A model generated the notes under the pieces. The model had not been told where the DNA came from, ran no database searches, and was given only the letters and a program-made list of their open reading frames with translations. A DNA stretch of 64,000 bases from NCBI GenBank assembly GCA_964640385.1, contig CAZXFL010000005.1, forward strand, positions 52,613 to 116,612. Reading direction: 5' to 3'. Shown here piece by piece: positions 51,526-60,423 of this stretch. The stretch is from JBBDIK01 sp964640385 (GTDB taxonomy: Bacteria > Actinomycetota > UBA4738 > JBBDHU01). The position numbers were made by a program, and so were the translations under genes. The stretch's first letter is position 1; each line of letters opens with the position of its first letter.

Positions 51526-52704
51526 ATGGACCTGCGCCTGTCAGCCGAAGACCGCGAACTCCAAGGCCGCGCCCGCGAGTTCACGGAGAAGTACCTGTTC
51601 CCGTACGAGCAGGAGACCGAGGACGCGCACGGCAAGATCTCGGACGAGAGCCGCGCGACGATCCGCGCCGCGGTCCTGGAATACGAACTCAACGCGATCA
51701 ACCACACGAAGGAGGACGGGGGCCAGGGCCTGACGACGTTCCAGCAGATGCTGGTCGAGGAGGAACTCGGGAAGGCGACGAACTGCCTGTGGGCGATCGT
51801 GTGGCACCCGTCGAACGTGCTGGCGTTCGCGACCGAGCCACAGAAGGACGAGTACCTGCGGCCGGCGTGCCGCGGCGAACGAGAGGATTGCTACGCGATC
51901 ACCGAGGAGGGCGCAGGTTCGGACCCTTCGATGGTCGAGACGACCGCACGCAAGGACGGTGACGGCTGGGTGATCAACGGCACGAAGTGGCACGTGACCG
52001 CCGGCGACACCTCGGACATCATCCTGGTCCACGCCCACGTCGACGGCGATCCCGACAAAGCAACCGTGTTCATCGTCGACAAGGACCTGCCGGGGATCGA
52101 GATGGTGCGATCCCCCAAGTACACGCACACCTCCTACTTCGAGCACCCCATCTACGCGTTCAGGGACGTGCGCGTCGGCGACGATAAGGTCCTCGGCGGC
52201 GTCGGCCAGGGGTATGACCTGACCAAGGACTGGTTCGTCGAGGAGCGGTTGATGATCGGTGCGCGGACCGTCGGCGCCTCCCAACGCGCGCTCGATCTCT
52301 CACTCGACTTCGCCAAGGAACGCGTGCAGTTCGGCGAGCCGATCATCGAGTTCCAAGCGATCGAGTTCATGCTCGCGGACATGGCCGCCGAGATCATGGC
52401 GGCCAAGGCGTTGCTCTACCGGGTCGGCTGGGAATCCTCGCAGCCCGACATCCCGCGCAAGCAGATCCACGCGATGGCCTCGGCGGTCAAGCTGATCTGT
52501 TCCGAGACGGCGAACCGGGTCGCCGACAAGGCGGTGCAGATCTTCGGCGGTCGCGGCTACATGCGCGAGCAGCCGGTGGAACGCCTCTGGCGGGAACTGC
52601 GCGTCGACCGCATCTGGGAAGGGACCAGCGAGATCCAACGCCTGGTCATCGGGAACGAGTTGCGCAAGCGCGGGTCCGGCGTGTACACCGACTGGCCGGC
52701 GTAG
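51526..52704 (+). CDS. Acyl-CoA dehydrogenase
   Basis: A 392-residue flavoenzyme of the acyl-CoA dehydrogenase family. AITEEGAGSDPSMVETTA is the FAD/substrate segment; RVQFGEPIIEFQAIEFMLADMAAEIMAA and QIFGGRGYMREQPVERLWRELRVDRIWEGTSEIQ follow, the last containing the usual catalytic Glu position. It would oxidise a short or branched acyl-CoA, perhaps from the neighbouring amine or amino acid pathway. CGGAGGACG precedes the ATG at 51526. Confidence 0.9.
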   Translation: MDLRLSAEDRELQGRAREFTEKYLFPYEQETEDAHGKISDESRATIRAAVLEYELNAINHTKEDGGQGLTTFQQMLVEEELGKATNCLWAIVWHPSNVLAFATEPQKDEYLRPACRGEREDCYAITEEGAGSDPSMVETTARKDGDGWVINGTKWHVTAGDTSDIILVHAHVDGDPDKATVFIVDKDLPGIEMVRSPKYTHTSYFEHPIYAFRDVRVGDDKVLGGVGQGYDLTKDWFVEERLMIGARTVGASQRALDLSLDFAKERVQFGEPIIEFQAIEFMLADMAAEIMAAKALLYRVGWESSQPDIPRKQIHAMASAVKLICSETANRVADKAVQIFGGRGYMREQPVERLWRELRVDRIWEGTSEIQRLVIGNELRKRGSGVYTDWPA

Positions 52705-52736
52705 CGGTCGCGATTGCCCCGCGGGTCACGCGACCG
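52705..52736. terminator. Candidate bidirectional hairpin terminator
   Basis: An eight-base perfect stem (CGGTCGCG with CGCGACCG) encloses 16 bases, including a smaller CCCGCGGG palindrome. It lies just after the acyl-CoA dehydrogenase stop and before the end of the convergent Clp-N gene. Confidence 0.4.
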
Positions 52737-52755
52737 GATCCCGGCGGCGGGGCGG

Positions 52756-54243
52756 CTACCCCTCGTCCCAGAGGACGTGCGCGCGCTCGGCCGCCTCGTG
52801 CAGAACCGCACTGTCGAACGGCACCTGGGTCAGCGAGATCCCCTCCGAGGGCCATTCGCAGAAGAAGTTCGCCTCGCCCCCGGGCGGCAGCGGCCAGATC
52901 CAGTACTGCACGTCGACGCGCCAGCCGGTCCCTTCGGCTCCGAGCGAAATCATGCTGGGCGTCGGCGGGCGGCGCGTCGGCATGTCACGGAACGAAAGGT
53001 TGTCCACGCGCGCCCCGTCCGGGAATTCGACGCCGACCCGGAGGGCTCGCGGGGACAGTTCCGGGATACCCGAGCCGGACCAGCGGTGCTGCCAGCTGAC
53101 TGCCTCGAACCACTTGTCCGCGCGCGGCGCGCCCTTGCGCCGCAGCGTTACCGTCATGCCGAAGCCGTTCGGGTACGCGATGACGTCCGAGATCGCGACG
53201 AACACACCGGTGTCGGTGACGGCCAAGACCGTCCCGAGGTCGACCGGCGTGCCGATCACCGAGTCCTCTGGACCCTTCCACGGTTCGGCGGGACCGACGG
53301 ACGATTCCCCGTACCAGGTCCGTGAGGTGACCGGGAGTTCCTGATCGGCCTCGGCTTGCTCGCGCGTCCCCATGTTCGCGCGGAGCGCGCGCTCGATGTC
53401 GGAGGCCATCGCGACGACCGGCTCGACCTGGCGGTTCGTCATGACCCGGATGTCGTCGATCGCGTGGTTGTCCGTGGGGTTGGACATCGCGAGCAGCAGC
53501 TTGCCGCCGCGTTCGCCGATCGCGATCACATGGTGCCGCCACGCCGCCGCCGGCGGGATCAGTTGCACGGCCCAGGGCTCGACCGGGAACTGGTTCAGGT
53601 CGATGAAGTCCATGCCGATCTGGGTGGCGAGCGCGCGAACCAGGTCGCGTTCCTCGATGAGACCGAGGTCGATCAGCGCGCGGCCGAGCAGCTTGTCGCG
53701 TGCGCCCTCGAGGGCATCCTCGAGTTGGGCTTGGTCGACGGAGCCCTGCTCCACCAGGATCGAGCCGATCTCCTTGCCCGGCGTCTTCTTCGCCGTGCCG
53801 TCTTCTTCCTTCTCGGTCGCCTTGAGCTGCTGCATCACCGCGGGTCGGACCGCTTCGGGGTCGACCCCCAGCTTCTCGAGGAGCATCACCGCGCCGCTCT
53901 CGCGCTCACCGAGGATCGCGAAGGCCAGGTGTTCGGCACCGACGGTCTGCTGGCCCAGGGCTGCGGCCTCTTCGGCGGCCTGATCGAGCGCCGCCTTCGC
54001 CTCGAGGTCGAACGGGATCGCGTCGACGGTCGCCTCGCCTGTCCCTAGCGTGTCCTCGATCTGGGCGGTGACGGCCTCGTCGGTAACGCCGAGTTCCGCG
54101 AACGCGGCCTTCGCCGGAGACTTCTCGCGCACGAGCCCGAGCAGAAGGTGCTCGGTGCCGATGTGGTCATGCCCGAACCCGCGCGCGGCCTCCTGAGCAG
54201 CCACGACGGAGCGTTTGGCCTGGTACTTGTAGTTGTCCAGCAT
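52756..54243 (-). CDS. Clp N-domain/MshEN-domain fusion protein with unknown C-terminal domain
   Basis: A 495-residue soluble protein with an unusual order of domains. Residues 1-140 form a double Clp repeat (SVVAAQEAARGFGHDHIGTEHLLLGLVREKSP and TVGAEHLAFAILGERESGA) as in ClpC/ClpA N-domains. Residues about 150-290 form an MshEN/T2SSE-N domain (GSILVEQGSVDQAQLEDALE, LGRALIDLGLIEERDLVRALATQIG, LLLAMSNPTDNHAIDDIRVMT), a fold that can bind c-di-GMP. The C-terminal 180 residues are beta-rich with WPLPPGGEANFFCEWPSEGI and no name I know. There is no AAA+ or ATPase domain. A TATCGT box nine bases upstream suggests a leaderless mRNA. Confidence 0.85.
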   Translation of the reverse strand: MLDNYKYQAKRSVVAAQEAARGFGHDHIGTEHLLLGLVREKSPAKAAFAELGVTDEAVTAQIEDTLGTGEATVDAIPFDLEAKAALDQAAEEAAALGQQTVGAEHLAFAILGERESGAVMLLEKLGVDPEAVRPAVMQQLKATEKEEDGTAKKTPGKEIGSILVEQGSVDQAQLEDALEGARDKLLGRALIDLGLIEERDLVRALATQIGMDFIDLNQFPVEPWAVQLIPPAAAWRHHVIAIGERGGKLLLAMSNPTDNHAIDDIRVMTNRQVEPVVAMASDIERALRANMGTREQAEADQELPVTSRTWYGESSVGPAEPWKGPEDSVIGTPVDLGTVLAVTDTGVFVAISDVIAYPNGFGMTVTLRRKGAPRADKWFEAVSWQHRWSGSGIPELSPRALRVGVEFPDGARVDNLSFRDMPTRRPPTPSMISLGAEGTGWRVDVQYWIWPLPPGGEANFFCEWPSEGISLTQVPFDSAVLHEAAERAHVLWDEG

Positions 54244-54252
54244 CGCCCGAGC

Positions 54253-54258
54253 ACGATA
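54253..54258 (-). promoter_or_regulatory. -10-like box (TATCGT) for the Clp-N/MshEN fusion gene
   Basis: On the minus strand TATCGT ends nine bases before the ATG at 54243 with no Shine-Dalgarno sequence, fitting a leaderless transcript. Confidence 0.4.
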
Positions 54259-54305
54259 TCGGGTTTCCACAGCCCGGGGCTACCGGCCGTTCGGGGGATA
54301 ACTCA

Positions 54306-54464
54306 GCAGATCAGGCTGATGATGGTCATCATCGGCGCGTAGAGCACCAGGAACACGAGCAGCAGCGTGAGGAGAGCACCGACGGTAGCCGATATCTGGG
54401 CGACGCGCCGCCCTCGGACCTGAGGGGCGGAGCTGGCGAGACGGCTGCGGACCTCGTTCGGCGG
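54306..54464 (-). other. In-frame sense extension encoding a membrane helix after the acyl-CoA synthetase stop
   Basis: The TAG that ends the synthetase gene is followed by 53 further sense codons in the same frame before a TGA at 54303-54305. They encode a basic stretch (VRSRLASSAPQVRGRR) and then a strong hydrophobic segment (VGALLTLLLVFLVLYAPMM). No ATG, GTG or TTG lies early in it, so it is either a readthrough extension, a small membrane gene with a non-standard start, or chance. Confidence 0.35.
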
Positions 54465-56555
54465 CTAGGTCGAGCGGGGCACCACCAACGCATCCACCGC
54501 AACGCAACCCTTGGGTGAAGCGATCACCGGGTTTACGTCCAGTTCCTGGATCAAGTCCCCGAGGTCGAAGGCCAACGCCGACAACGCGACGATCGCCTGC
54601 ACGACCGAGTCGACGTCCGAGGGATCCGCCCCGCGAACGCCGTCCAGGATCGGCCGCGACTGAAGCCCGTCCAGGAGCCTGCGAGCGCGCACCTCGTCCA
54701 GCGGCGGCAGCGCGAGTCGCCGGTCCTTCAAAAGCTCCACCAGGATGCCGCCGGCCGCGACCAGCACCATCGGTCCGAACTGCGCGTCGTGGACGATGCC
54801 GAGCGCAAGTTCGACGCCCTTCTCGGCCATCGGCGCGACGACCGCCTCGGGCCCGAGCCGGTCGGCAAGGTCCTCGTAGGCGACGGACGCCGCGTCCGCA
54901 TCGGCCAGCCCGAGCTTCACGCCACCGGCGTCGGACTTGTGCAGCACACCCGCGGCCGCCGTCTTAATCGCGACCGGGTAACCAGCCTTCTCGGCCGCCG
55001 CTAGCGCCTCCTCCAGGGACGACGCCAGCTCGGTCGGGATCACCGGCACCCCGTAGTCGGCTAGCAAGGCCAAGCCCGCGTGCTCCGTCAGCGGCTCGGC
55101 GCTCGACAAGCGGTCGCGCCAGCGTTCCCGCACCTCGTTCGAAGGCAGCGACGGCTCCGCCACGGGCGGGAGCGCGCGGAAATCCCGGTACTCGAACAGG
55201 TGCCGGAACGCATCGAGCCCGGTGTTCGTCCCCTCGAGGACCGGGATGCCCTGGTCGCGCATCCGCTTCGCATCGGGCGGATGGATCGTGCTCGACATGT
55301 TCGAGAGCATCGCGAACGGCTTCGTCGAACCGGGGAAGATCTGCTCGGCCATCCACGTGAAGTCCTCTTCGTTCCCGTGGTCATACGTCATGTCCACGGC
55401 GAACGCCACGGCGGCCGTGTCGGGATCGTCGTTCAGCGCTTGGAGGCAGTCGATGAAGATCTGCTCGGCGTCGTTCCCTGTTCCCCATGCGTCGAGCGGG
55501 TTCACCGGCGGCAACCCGTCCTCCAGGGTGTCCTCGAGCTTCTTCGTCGTTTCGGCGTTGATCCGGGCGAACTCAACGCCGGCCTCGGCGGCCGCATCGA
55601 TGAACATCGCCCGCTCACCGCCCGAATCGTGGATCGACGCGAGCCCGCCCGGCCCCGCACGACGGTCGTTGCGCGTGAACAGCTCCAGCGTGTCGCACAT
55701 CCGCTCGAGGTTCTCGACCCGGAGCACGCCGTAGCGCGCGAACAGCGCCTCGTAGGCGCCGTCCTCGCCCGCGAGCGCGCCCGAGTGCGCGGTCACCATC
55801 TCCCGCGCCTTGGCCTCGCGGCCGACCTTCAGGGCGACCACCGGCACGTCCTTCTCGGCCGCTCGCCGCAAGGCCTCGACGAACGAGTCGGGGTCGCGGA
55901 TCGTTTCGATGAACAGGCCGATCGCCTTCGTGGTGCCTTGATCCAACGCGTAATGCATGTACTCGGCGGTCGTCGTCGCGATCTCCTGGCCGGCCGACAC
56001 GATGACGTTGAACCGCAGTTCGCGATCGTTGAACGCCATCGCGGAGAACACCGAGCCGGAGTGGGAGATGAACGAGATCGGCCCGGGCTCCAGATCCGGT
56101 TCGACGAACCCGCACACCCGCAGCTTGCGATCGACGTTGAGGAAGCCCATGCAGTTGCCGCCGCAGACGGCGAGACCGGCGCCACGAGCCCTCTCCGTCA
56201 GCCGCTGCAGTAGCGTCGGCTCGCCCGGGGACGTGGTCGTGAAGCAGCTGGCGAAGATCGCCGCCGACTTCGCGCCGGTCTCGATCGCCAGGTCGAGCTG
56301 GCCCTCGATCAGGTGGTTGCCGATGCCGAGAACCGCGATGTCCACGGGCTCGGGGACCTCGGCGAGCGACGGGTAGGCCTTGAGTCCGAGGATCTCGTCG
56401 TACTTCGGGTTCACCGGGTAGACGCGCCCTTCGTATCCGCTCCGAAGGGCCTCGAGCACCATCATCTCGCCGAAGGAATCCTTCTTGGGGCTCGCGCCGA
56501 CGATGGCCATCGAGTTCGCTTCGAGCATCGTGCGAACGGCGTCTCTGGTGCTCAC
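54465..56555 (-). CDS. Acyl-CoA synthetase (ADP-forming), acetate-CoA ligase-like
   Basis: A 696-residue NDP-forming synthetase with subunits fused. The N-terminal CoA-binding domain has SMAIVGASPKKDSFG and VYPVNPKYDEILGL; the ligase domain has ISHSGSVFSAMAF and TAHSGALAGEDGAYEALF, with the phosphohistidine. The C-terminal ATP-grasp domain (about 480-695) has YPVAIKTAAAGVLHKSDAGGVKLGL and GPMVLVAAGGILVELLKDR. It interconverts an acyl-CoA plus ADP/Pi and acid plus ATP. A GTG start is used. It could make ATP from the acyl-CoA produced by the neighbouring pathway. Confidence 0.9.
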   Translation of the reverse strand: MSTRDAVRTMLEANSMAIVGASPKKDSFGEMMVLEALRSGYEGRVYPVNPKYDEILGLKAYPSLAEVPEPVDIAVLGIGNHLIEGQLDLAIETGAKSAAIFASCFTTTSPGEPTLLQRLTERARGAGLAVCGGNCMGFLNVDRKLRVCGFVEPDLEPGPISFISHSGSVFSAMAFNDRELRFNVIVSAGQEIATTTAEYMHYALDQGTTKAIGLFIETIRDPDSFVEALRRAAEKDVPVVALKVGREAKAREMVTAHSGALAGEDGAYEALFARYGVLRVENLERMCDTLELFTRNDRRAGPGGLASIHDSGGERAMFIDAAAEAGVEFARINAETTKKLEDTLEDGLPPVNPLDAWGTGNDAEQIFIDCLQALNDDPDTAAVAFAVDMTYDHGNEEDFTWMAEQIFPGSTKPFAMLSNMSSTIHPPDAKRMRDQGIPVLEGTNTGLDAFRHLFEYRDFRALPPVAEPSLPSNEVRERWRDRLSSAEPLTEHAGLALLADYGVPVIPTELASSLEEALAAAEKAGYPVAIKTAAAGVLHKSDAGGVKLGLADADAASVAYEDLADRLGPEAVVAPMAEKGVELALGIVHDAQFGPMVLVAAGGILVELLKDRRLALPPLDEVRARRLLDGLQSRPILDGVRGADPSDVDSVVQAIVALSALAFDLGDLIQELDVNPVIASPKGCVAVDALVVPRST

Positions 56556-56931
56556 GTCCTTACGCTCCCTGTCGATTGACCGGCCACTCAGGGCAGGTGC
56601 CGGTCATCATACGAGCCGCCGCGGACCTCTGGGCGTGCCTGCGATCGGCGCCAGCGCCGATGTCCGACACCCGACACGTCCGGTGTCGCCCAGGTGACGA
56701 ACCCGGAGCCGCGCGGCGCCGAAGATACAGACATGGAAGCACCCGAGTACCACCCCGGAAGGGCCCCGACCGCGATGACCGTGGAAGGGCCCCACCGGCA
56801 GGACTGAGGAACCCGTCCGACGAGACCGAGACGGGAACCGAAGACCAGGAGAACCGAGGCAGCGCTCCCGCCGCCTCGGTTCTTCGCTTTCCGGGATTTC
56901 CGCCGCGGGCTCGACCGGACCGCGGATCGCC
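56556..56931. other. Intergenic region with an inverted repeat and a hairpin
   Basis: This gap lies upstream of the synthetase gene and downstream of the FAD oxidoreductase. TGACCGGC (56577-56584) and GCCGGTCA (56599-56606) form an inverted repeat just before the synthetase start, a possible operator or leader hairpin. GAACCGAGGC (56851-56860) and GCCTCGGTTC (56873-56882) form a ten-base stem with a 12-base loop just after the FAD gene stop, a likely terminator. I see no gene here. Confidence 0.55.
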
Positions 56932-58557
56932 CTACTTCCCGGAGAGCGCGCGGTCCTTCTTGATCGCGTTCGCGGCGTGCCAGCCGGGGATCCCGTTCAC
57001 CCCGCCGCCGGCGTGGGTGCCCGACGACGCCTGATAGAGGCCCTTGATCGGTGAACGGAAGTCCGCGTAGCCCGGAGCGGGTCGCATGTGGAACAGCTGG
57101 TTCGCCGACAGTTCGCCGTGGAAGATGTTGCCGCCGATCAACCCGAGTTCCTGTTCCATCTCGTACGGACCGAGCACTTGGCGCGCGATGATCGAGTTCC
57201 TGAAGTTCGGCGCGAGATCGTTGTAGACGCCGATCGTGCGGTCCGCGTAGGCCTCCAGCTCGTCGGGCTTCGGATCGCTCGCCCACTCCTGCGGACACCA
57301 CTGCGTGAACAGCGACATGATGTGCACGCCCTCCGGCGCCAACGTCTTGTCCACGACCGTCGGGATCACCCCGTCGGAGAACGGCGCAGTCGCTCCGCGG
57401 CCCGACTTCGCGTCCTGGAACGCCCGCTCGACGTAGCGCGGTGAGAACGAGAGTTCGACCGATCCGGTCAGGTGGCGCGGGATGCTGCCATCGGATGGGT
57501 TCGGGTCGGCGGTGAAGTTCGGAAGCTCGCTGAGCGCCAGGTTGATCTTGACGGTCCCCGACCGCGTCTTGAAGTTGCGGATGTCCTGGACGAAATCGGC
57601 CGGCAGGTCCTTCTCGTCGAGCTGCTCGAGGAACGTGATCTTCGGGTGCACAGCCGTGATGACGACCGATGCGGACAGCTCCTCTCCGCTCTCGAGCGTG
57701 ACGCCGGTGACACGTCCATCCGTGGTCAGGACCTTCGCCACCGGCGCCTCCGTCCGGATCTTGGCCCCGAACGACTCGGCCGACCTTCGGAACGCGTCCG
57801 AAACGGCGCCCATGCCGCCTTCGGGGAACCCCCAATTCGACAGTTGGCCGTCGCCGATGTCGGTGATCGCGTGGTGGAGCAGCACGTAGGCGGTGCCCGG
57901 CTCGTCCGGACCGGCCCACGTGCCGATGACGCCGTCGACGGTCAGGACGCCCTTGAGTTCCTCGGACTCGAACCACTCGTCAAGGAAGTCGGTCAGCGAC
58001 ATCGTCATCATCCGGGTGAAGTCGGCGACGGTGCGCTGATCGATGTGCTTGCGGAGCTCCCACGCGAGGCGCCCCTGGTCCACCAGGTCCCCGAACTTCT
58101 TCGAGCCGACGTTCGGCGGCGTCCTGAGCAGGAGCGGTCCCAGGATGTCGGCCAGCTTCTCGAGCCAGGCGTCGTACTTCTCGATGTTGACCGCGTCCTT
58201 CTTGGAGAAGCGCTCGATGAACGGCTTGTTGACCTCGGTGAGCCCGCTCTCGAATGACAGCGAGCGCCCATCCGGCCACGCTTGGTACACAGGCCCCATC
58301 GGATGGATCTTGTAACCGTGGTCCTCGAGCCTCAGTTCACGCACCACCGACGGCGGGATCAGGCCCGACACGTAGGAGTAGGTGGTGACCTTGAAGTCGG
58401 GATGCTCGGGCCATGGCGTGCTGGTGTCGGCGGCGCCACCGGTCTTGTAGCGCTTCTCGAGAACGATGACGTTCGCGCCCGCCTTCGCCAGATAGGCCGC
58501 AGCGCACAGGCCGTTGTGCCCGCCGCCGATGATGATCACGTCGTACTGGTTGGCCAT
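56932..58557 (-). CDS. CrtI/PYROXD2-like FAD-dependent oxidoreductase (copy A)
   Basis: A 541-residue flavoprotein. The N-terminus is a classic dinucleotide-binding motif (YDVIIIGGGHNGLCAAAYLAKAG) followed by GGAADTSTP, as in phytoene-desaturase-like and PYROXD2 proteins. The middle part carries VIGTWAGPDEPGTAYVLLHHAI and the C-terminus FHMRPAPGYADFRSPIKGLYQASSGTHAGGGVNGIPGW, the second FAD-contacting region. No carotenoid genes are adjacent, so a carotenoid substrate is unlikely. It is 83 bases downstream of a close paralog. An ATG at 58569 is an alternative start. Confidence 0.87.
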   Translation of the reverse strand: MANQYDVIIIGGGHNGLCAAAYLAKAGANVIVLEKRYKTGGAADTSTPWPEHPDFKVTTYSYVSGLIPPSVVRELRLEDHGYKIHPMGPVYQAWPDGRSLSFESGLTEVNKPFIERFSKKDAVNIEKYDAWLEKLADILGPLLLRTPPNVGSKKFGDLVDQGRLAWELRKHIDQRTVADFTRMMTMSLTDFLDEWFESEELKGVLTVDGVIGTWAGPDEPGTAYVLLHHAITDIGDGQLSNWGFPEGGMGAVSDAFRRSAESFGAKIRTEAPVAKVLTTDGRVTGVTLESGEELSASVVITAVHPKITFLEQLDEKDLPADFVQDIRNFKTRSGTVKINLALSELPNFTADPNPSDGSIPRHLTGSVELSFSPRYVERAFQDAKSGRGATAPFSDGVIPTVVDKTLAPEGVHIMSLFTQWCPQEWASDPKPDELEAYADRTIGVYNDLAPNFRNSIIARQVLGPYEMEQELGLIGGNIFHGELSANQLFHMRPAPGYADFRSPIKGLYQASSGTHAGGGVNGIPGWHAANAIKKDRALSGK

Positions 58558-58640
58558 GTCGAGAAACATCCCTCCGGGTCGCCCCCACGGAACCCTAGCG
58601 GGGCCGTGTCCTGGCACGAGCGCCAGGCTGGCCCTCATGC

Positions 58641-60284
58641 CTAGTTGCTCGAGCGGACCTGCCCGTCCTTCTTCGCCTGGCGGAACGCCTGCCAGCCGGG
58701 GATCCCGTTGATGCCACCGCCGCCGTGCGTCGCACACGAGCCGTGGTACAGCCCCTTGATCGGCGTTCGGAAGTCGGCGTACCCGGGTGCCGGACGCATG
58801 TGGAACAGCTGGTCCACGGAGAGTTCGCCGTGGAAGATGTTCCCGCCCAGGAGTCCGACGCGCTGCTCCATGTCGTAGGGACCGATCACCTGGTAGTCCA
58901 CGATCGAATCCTTGAAGTTCGGCGCCATGTCGTTGTATAGATCGAAGATCCGGTTCGCGTACGCATCCAGTTCTTCGGTGTGCGGCTCCTGGTTCCAGTC
59001 GTCCGGGCACCACTGCGTGAACATCGAGAAGTTGTGGATGCCGTTCTTCTTGTCGCCGAGGCCGTCCACCAGCGTGGTCGGGATCACGCCGTCCACGAAC
59101 GGGGCGGTCGCCGCCTTGCGGTCCATGTGCGCGTCCTGGAACGCCCGCTCCGCGTACTCGGTCGAGAAGCACAGCTCGACCGACCCGGTCAGGTGCTCCG
59201 GGATCCCGTCGGCGTTCGTGTCGTTGTAGTCCTTCGCCGCCGTGAACTTCGGCAGCTCCGACATCGCGACGTTGACCTTCACAACGCCCGACCGGGTCTT
59301 CCAGTTCTCGATGTCCCGGACGAAATCGGGCGGCAGCTCGGCCCGTTCGATCAGGTCCAGGAACGCGATCTTGGGGTGGATGGAGGTGACGACGGTCGGC
59401 GCGGTGAGCTCCTCGCCGCCCTCGAGCACGACCCCGGTCACCCGGCCGTTCTGGGTCGTGATCTTCGAAACCCGAGCGTTGGTGCGAACCTCGCAGCCGA
59501 ACGACTCGGCTGCATCGCGGAAACACTGGGACACGGCCCCCATGCCACCCTCCTGGAAACCCCAAGACCCGAGGTGGCCGTCGCCGACATCGCCGATCGA
59601 GTGGTGGAGCATGACGTACGCGGTTCCCGGCTCGTCCGGACCGGCCCAGGTTCCGATGACGCCGTTAACGGTCAGCATGCCCTTGACCGCGTCGGACTCG
59701 AACCATTCGTTGAGCAGATCCGACACCGACATCGTGAACAGCTTCGTCACGCTCGCGACCCCGCGCACGTCGAGGCCGCGCATCTTCCAGCCAGACTTGG
59801 CGGCGTCCAGGAGGTCACCCACCGACTTGGCTCCAAGCTTCGGAGGGACCTGCAGCAGCAGTGGCCCGAGGATGTCGGCGACGCCCTTCAGCCACTCCTC
59901 CCAGTCCTCCATCGCATCCGCGTCTTTCTTCGAGAACTGCGAGATGGACTCACGGGACTTGCTCGCGTCGTCCGCGTACACCCGTACCGCACGACCGTCG
60001 GGGAACGCCTGGAAGTACGGGCCGAACGGGATGATGTTGTAGCCGAACCGCTTCAGCCCGAGGTCGTCGATGATCGTCGGCGGGACCAAGCTGACCACAT
60101 ACGAATAGGTCGTTACCTTCACGTCCGGATGGTTCGGGAACGGTGCCGATGTGTCGGCGGCTCCTCCGGTGTGGTCGCTCGCTTCCAGGACCACCGTGTT
60201 CGCGCCCGCACGCGCGAAGTAGGCGCCCGAGGTCAGTCCGTTGTGGCCGCCGCCGATGATGATCGCGTCGTACTGGTTCGCCAT
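58641..60284 (-). CDS. CrtI/PYROXD2-like FAD-dependent oxidoreductase (copy B)
   Basis: A 547-residue paralog of copy A with the same motif order: YDAIIIGGGHNGLTSGAYFARAG, GGAADTSAP, VIGTWAGPDEPGTAYVMLHHSIG and FHMRPAPGYADFRTPIKGLYHGSCATHGGGGINGIPGW. The pair arose by tandem duplication and has since diverged. GAGGAG lies upstream of the ATG at 60284. Its promoter region carries a 15-base palindrome (60371-60385) inside the -35/-10 spacer, and a tetR gene diverges from it, so it is likely under local repression. Confidence 0.88.
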   Translation of the reverse strand: MANQYDAIIIGGGHNGLTSGAYFARAGANTVVLEASDHTGGAADTSAPFPNHPDVKVTTYSYVVSLVPPTIIDDLGLKRFGYNIIPFGPYFQAFPDGRAVRVYADDASKSRESISQFSKKDADAMEDWEEWLKGVADILGPLLLQVPPKLGAKSVGDLLDAAKSGWKMRGLDVRGVASVTKLFTMSVSDLLNEWFESDAVKGMLTVNGVIGTWAGPDEPGTAYVMLHHSIGDVGDGHLGSWGFQEGGMGAVSQCFRDAAESFGCEVRTNARVSKITTQNGRVTGVVLEGGEELTAPTVVTSIHPKIAFLDLIERAELPPDFVRDIENWKTRSGVVKVNVAMSELPKFTAAKDYNDTNADGIPEHLTGSVELCFSTEYAERAFQDAHMDRKAATAPFVDGVIPTTLVDGLGDKKNGIHNFSMFTQWCPDDWNQEPHTEELDAYANRIFDLYNDMAPNFKDSIVDYQVIGPYDMEQRVGLLGGNIFHGELSVDQLFHMRPAPGYADFRTPIKGLYHGSCATHGGGGINGIPGWQAFRQAKKDGQVRSSN

Positions 60285-60361
60285 GGTCTCCACTCTCCTC
60301 GCCGGTGCGCTCGGCCGGCATGGGCCCTTGGATCCCGGTCCGATCCCGGTGTCCGCCCTGC

Positions 60362-60391
60362 ATCATGCCCGATGGTTGAACCATCAGTCAA
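60362..60391 (-). promoter_or_regulatory. Promoter of FAD copy B with palindromic operator in the spacer
   Basis: On the minus strand TTGACT (60386-60391) and CATGAT (60362-60367) are 18 bases apart. The perfect palindrome GATGGTTGAACCATC (60371-60385) fills most of the spacer, an arrangement that would block RNA polymerase when a repressor binds. Confidence 0.6.
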
Positions 60392-60423
60392 GTCCGGTCC
60401 CGCCCAGCCGGCGGAACACCCGT

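Noticed and set aside
56588..57976. Long minus-strand frame overlapping the FAD oxidoreductase
   Set aside because: It is the same-strand shifted frame of copy A and encodes low-complexity Arg/Gly/His sequence without a domain.
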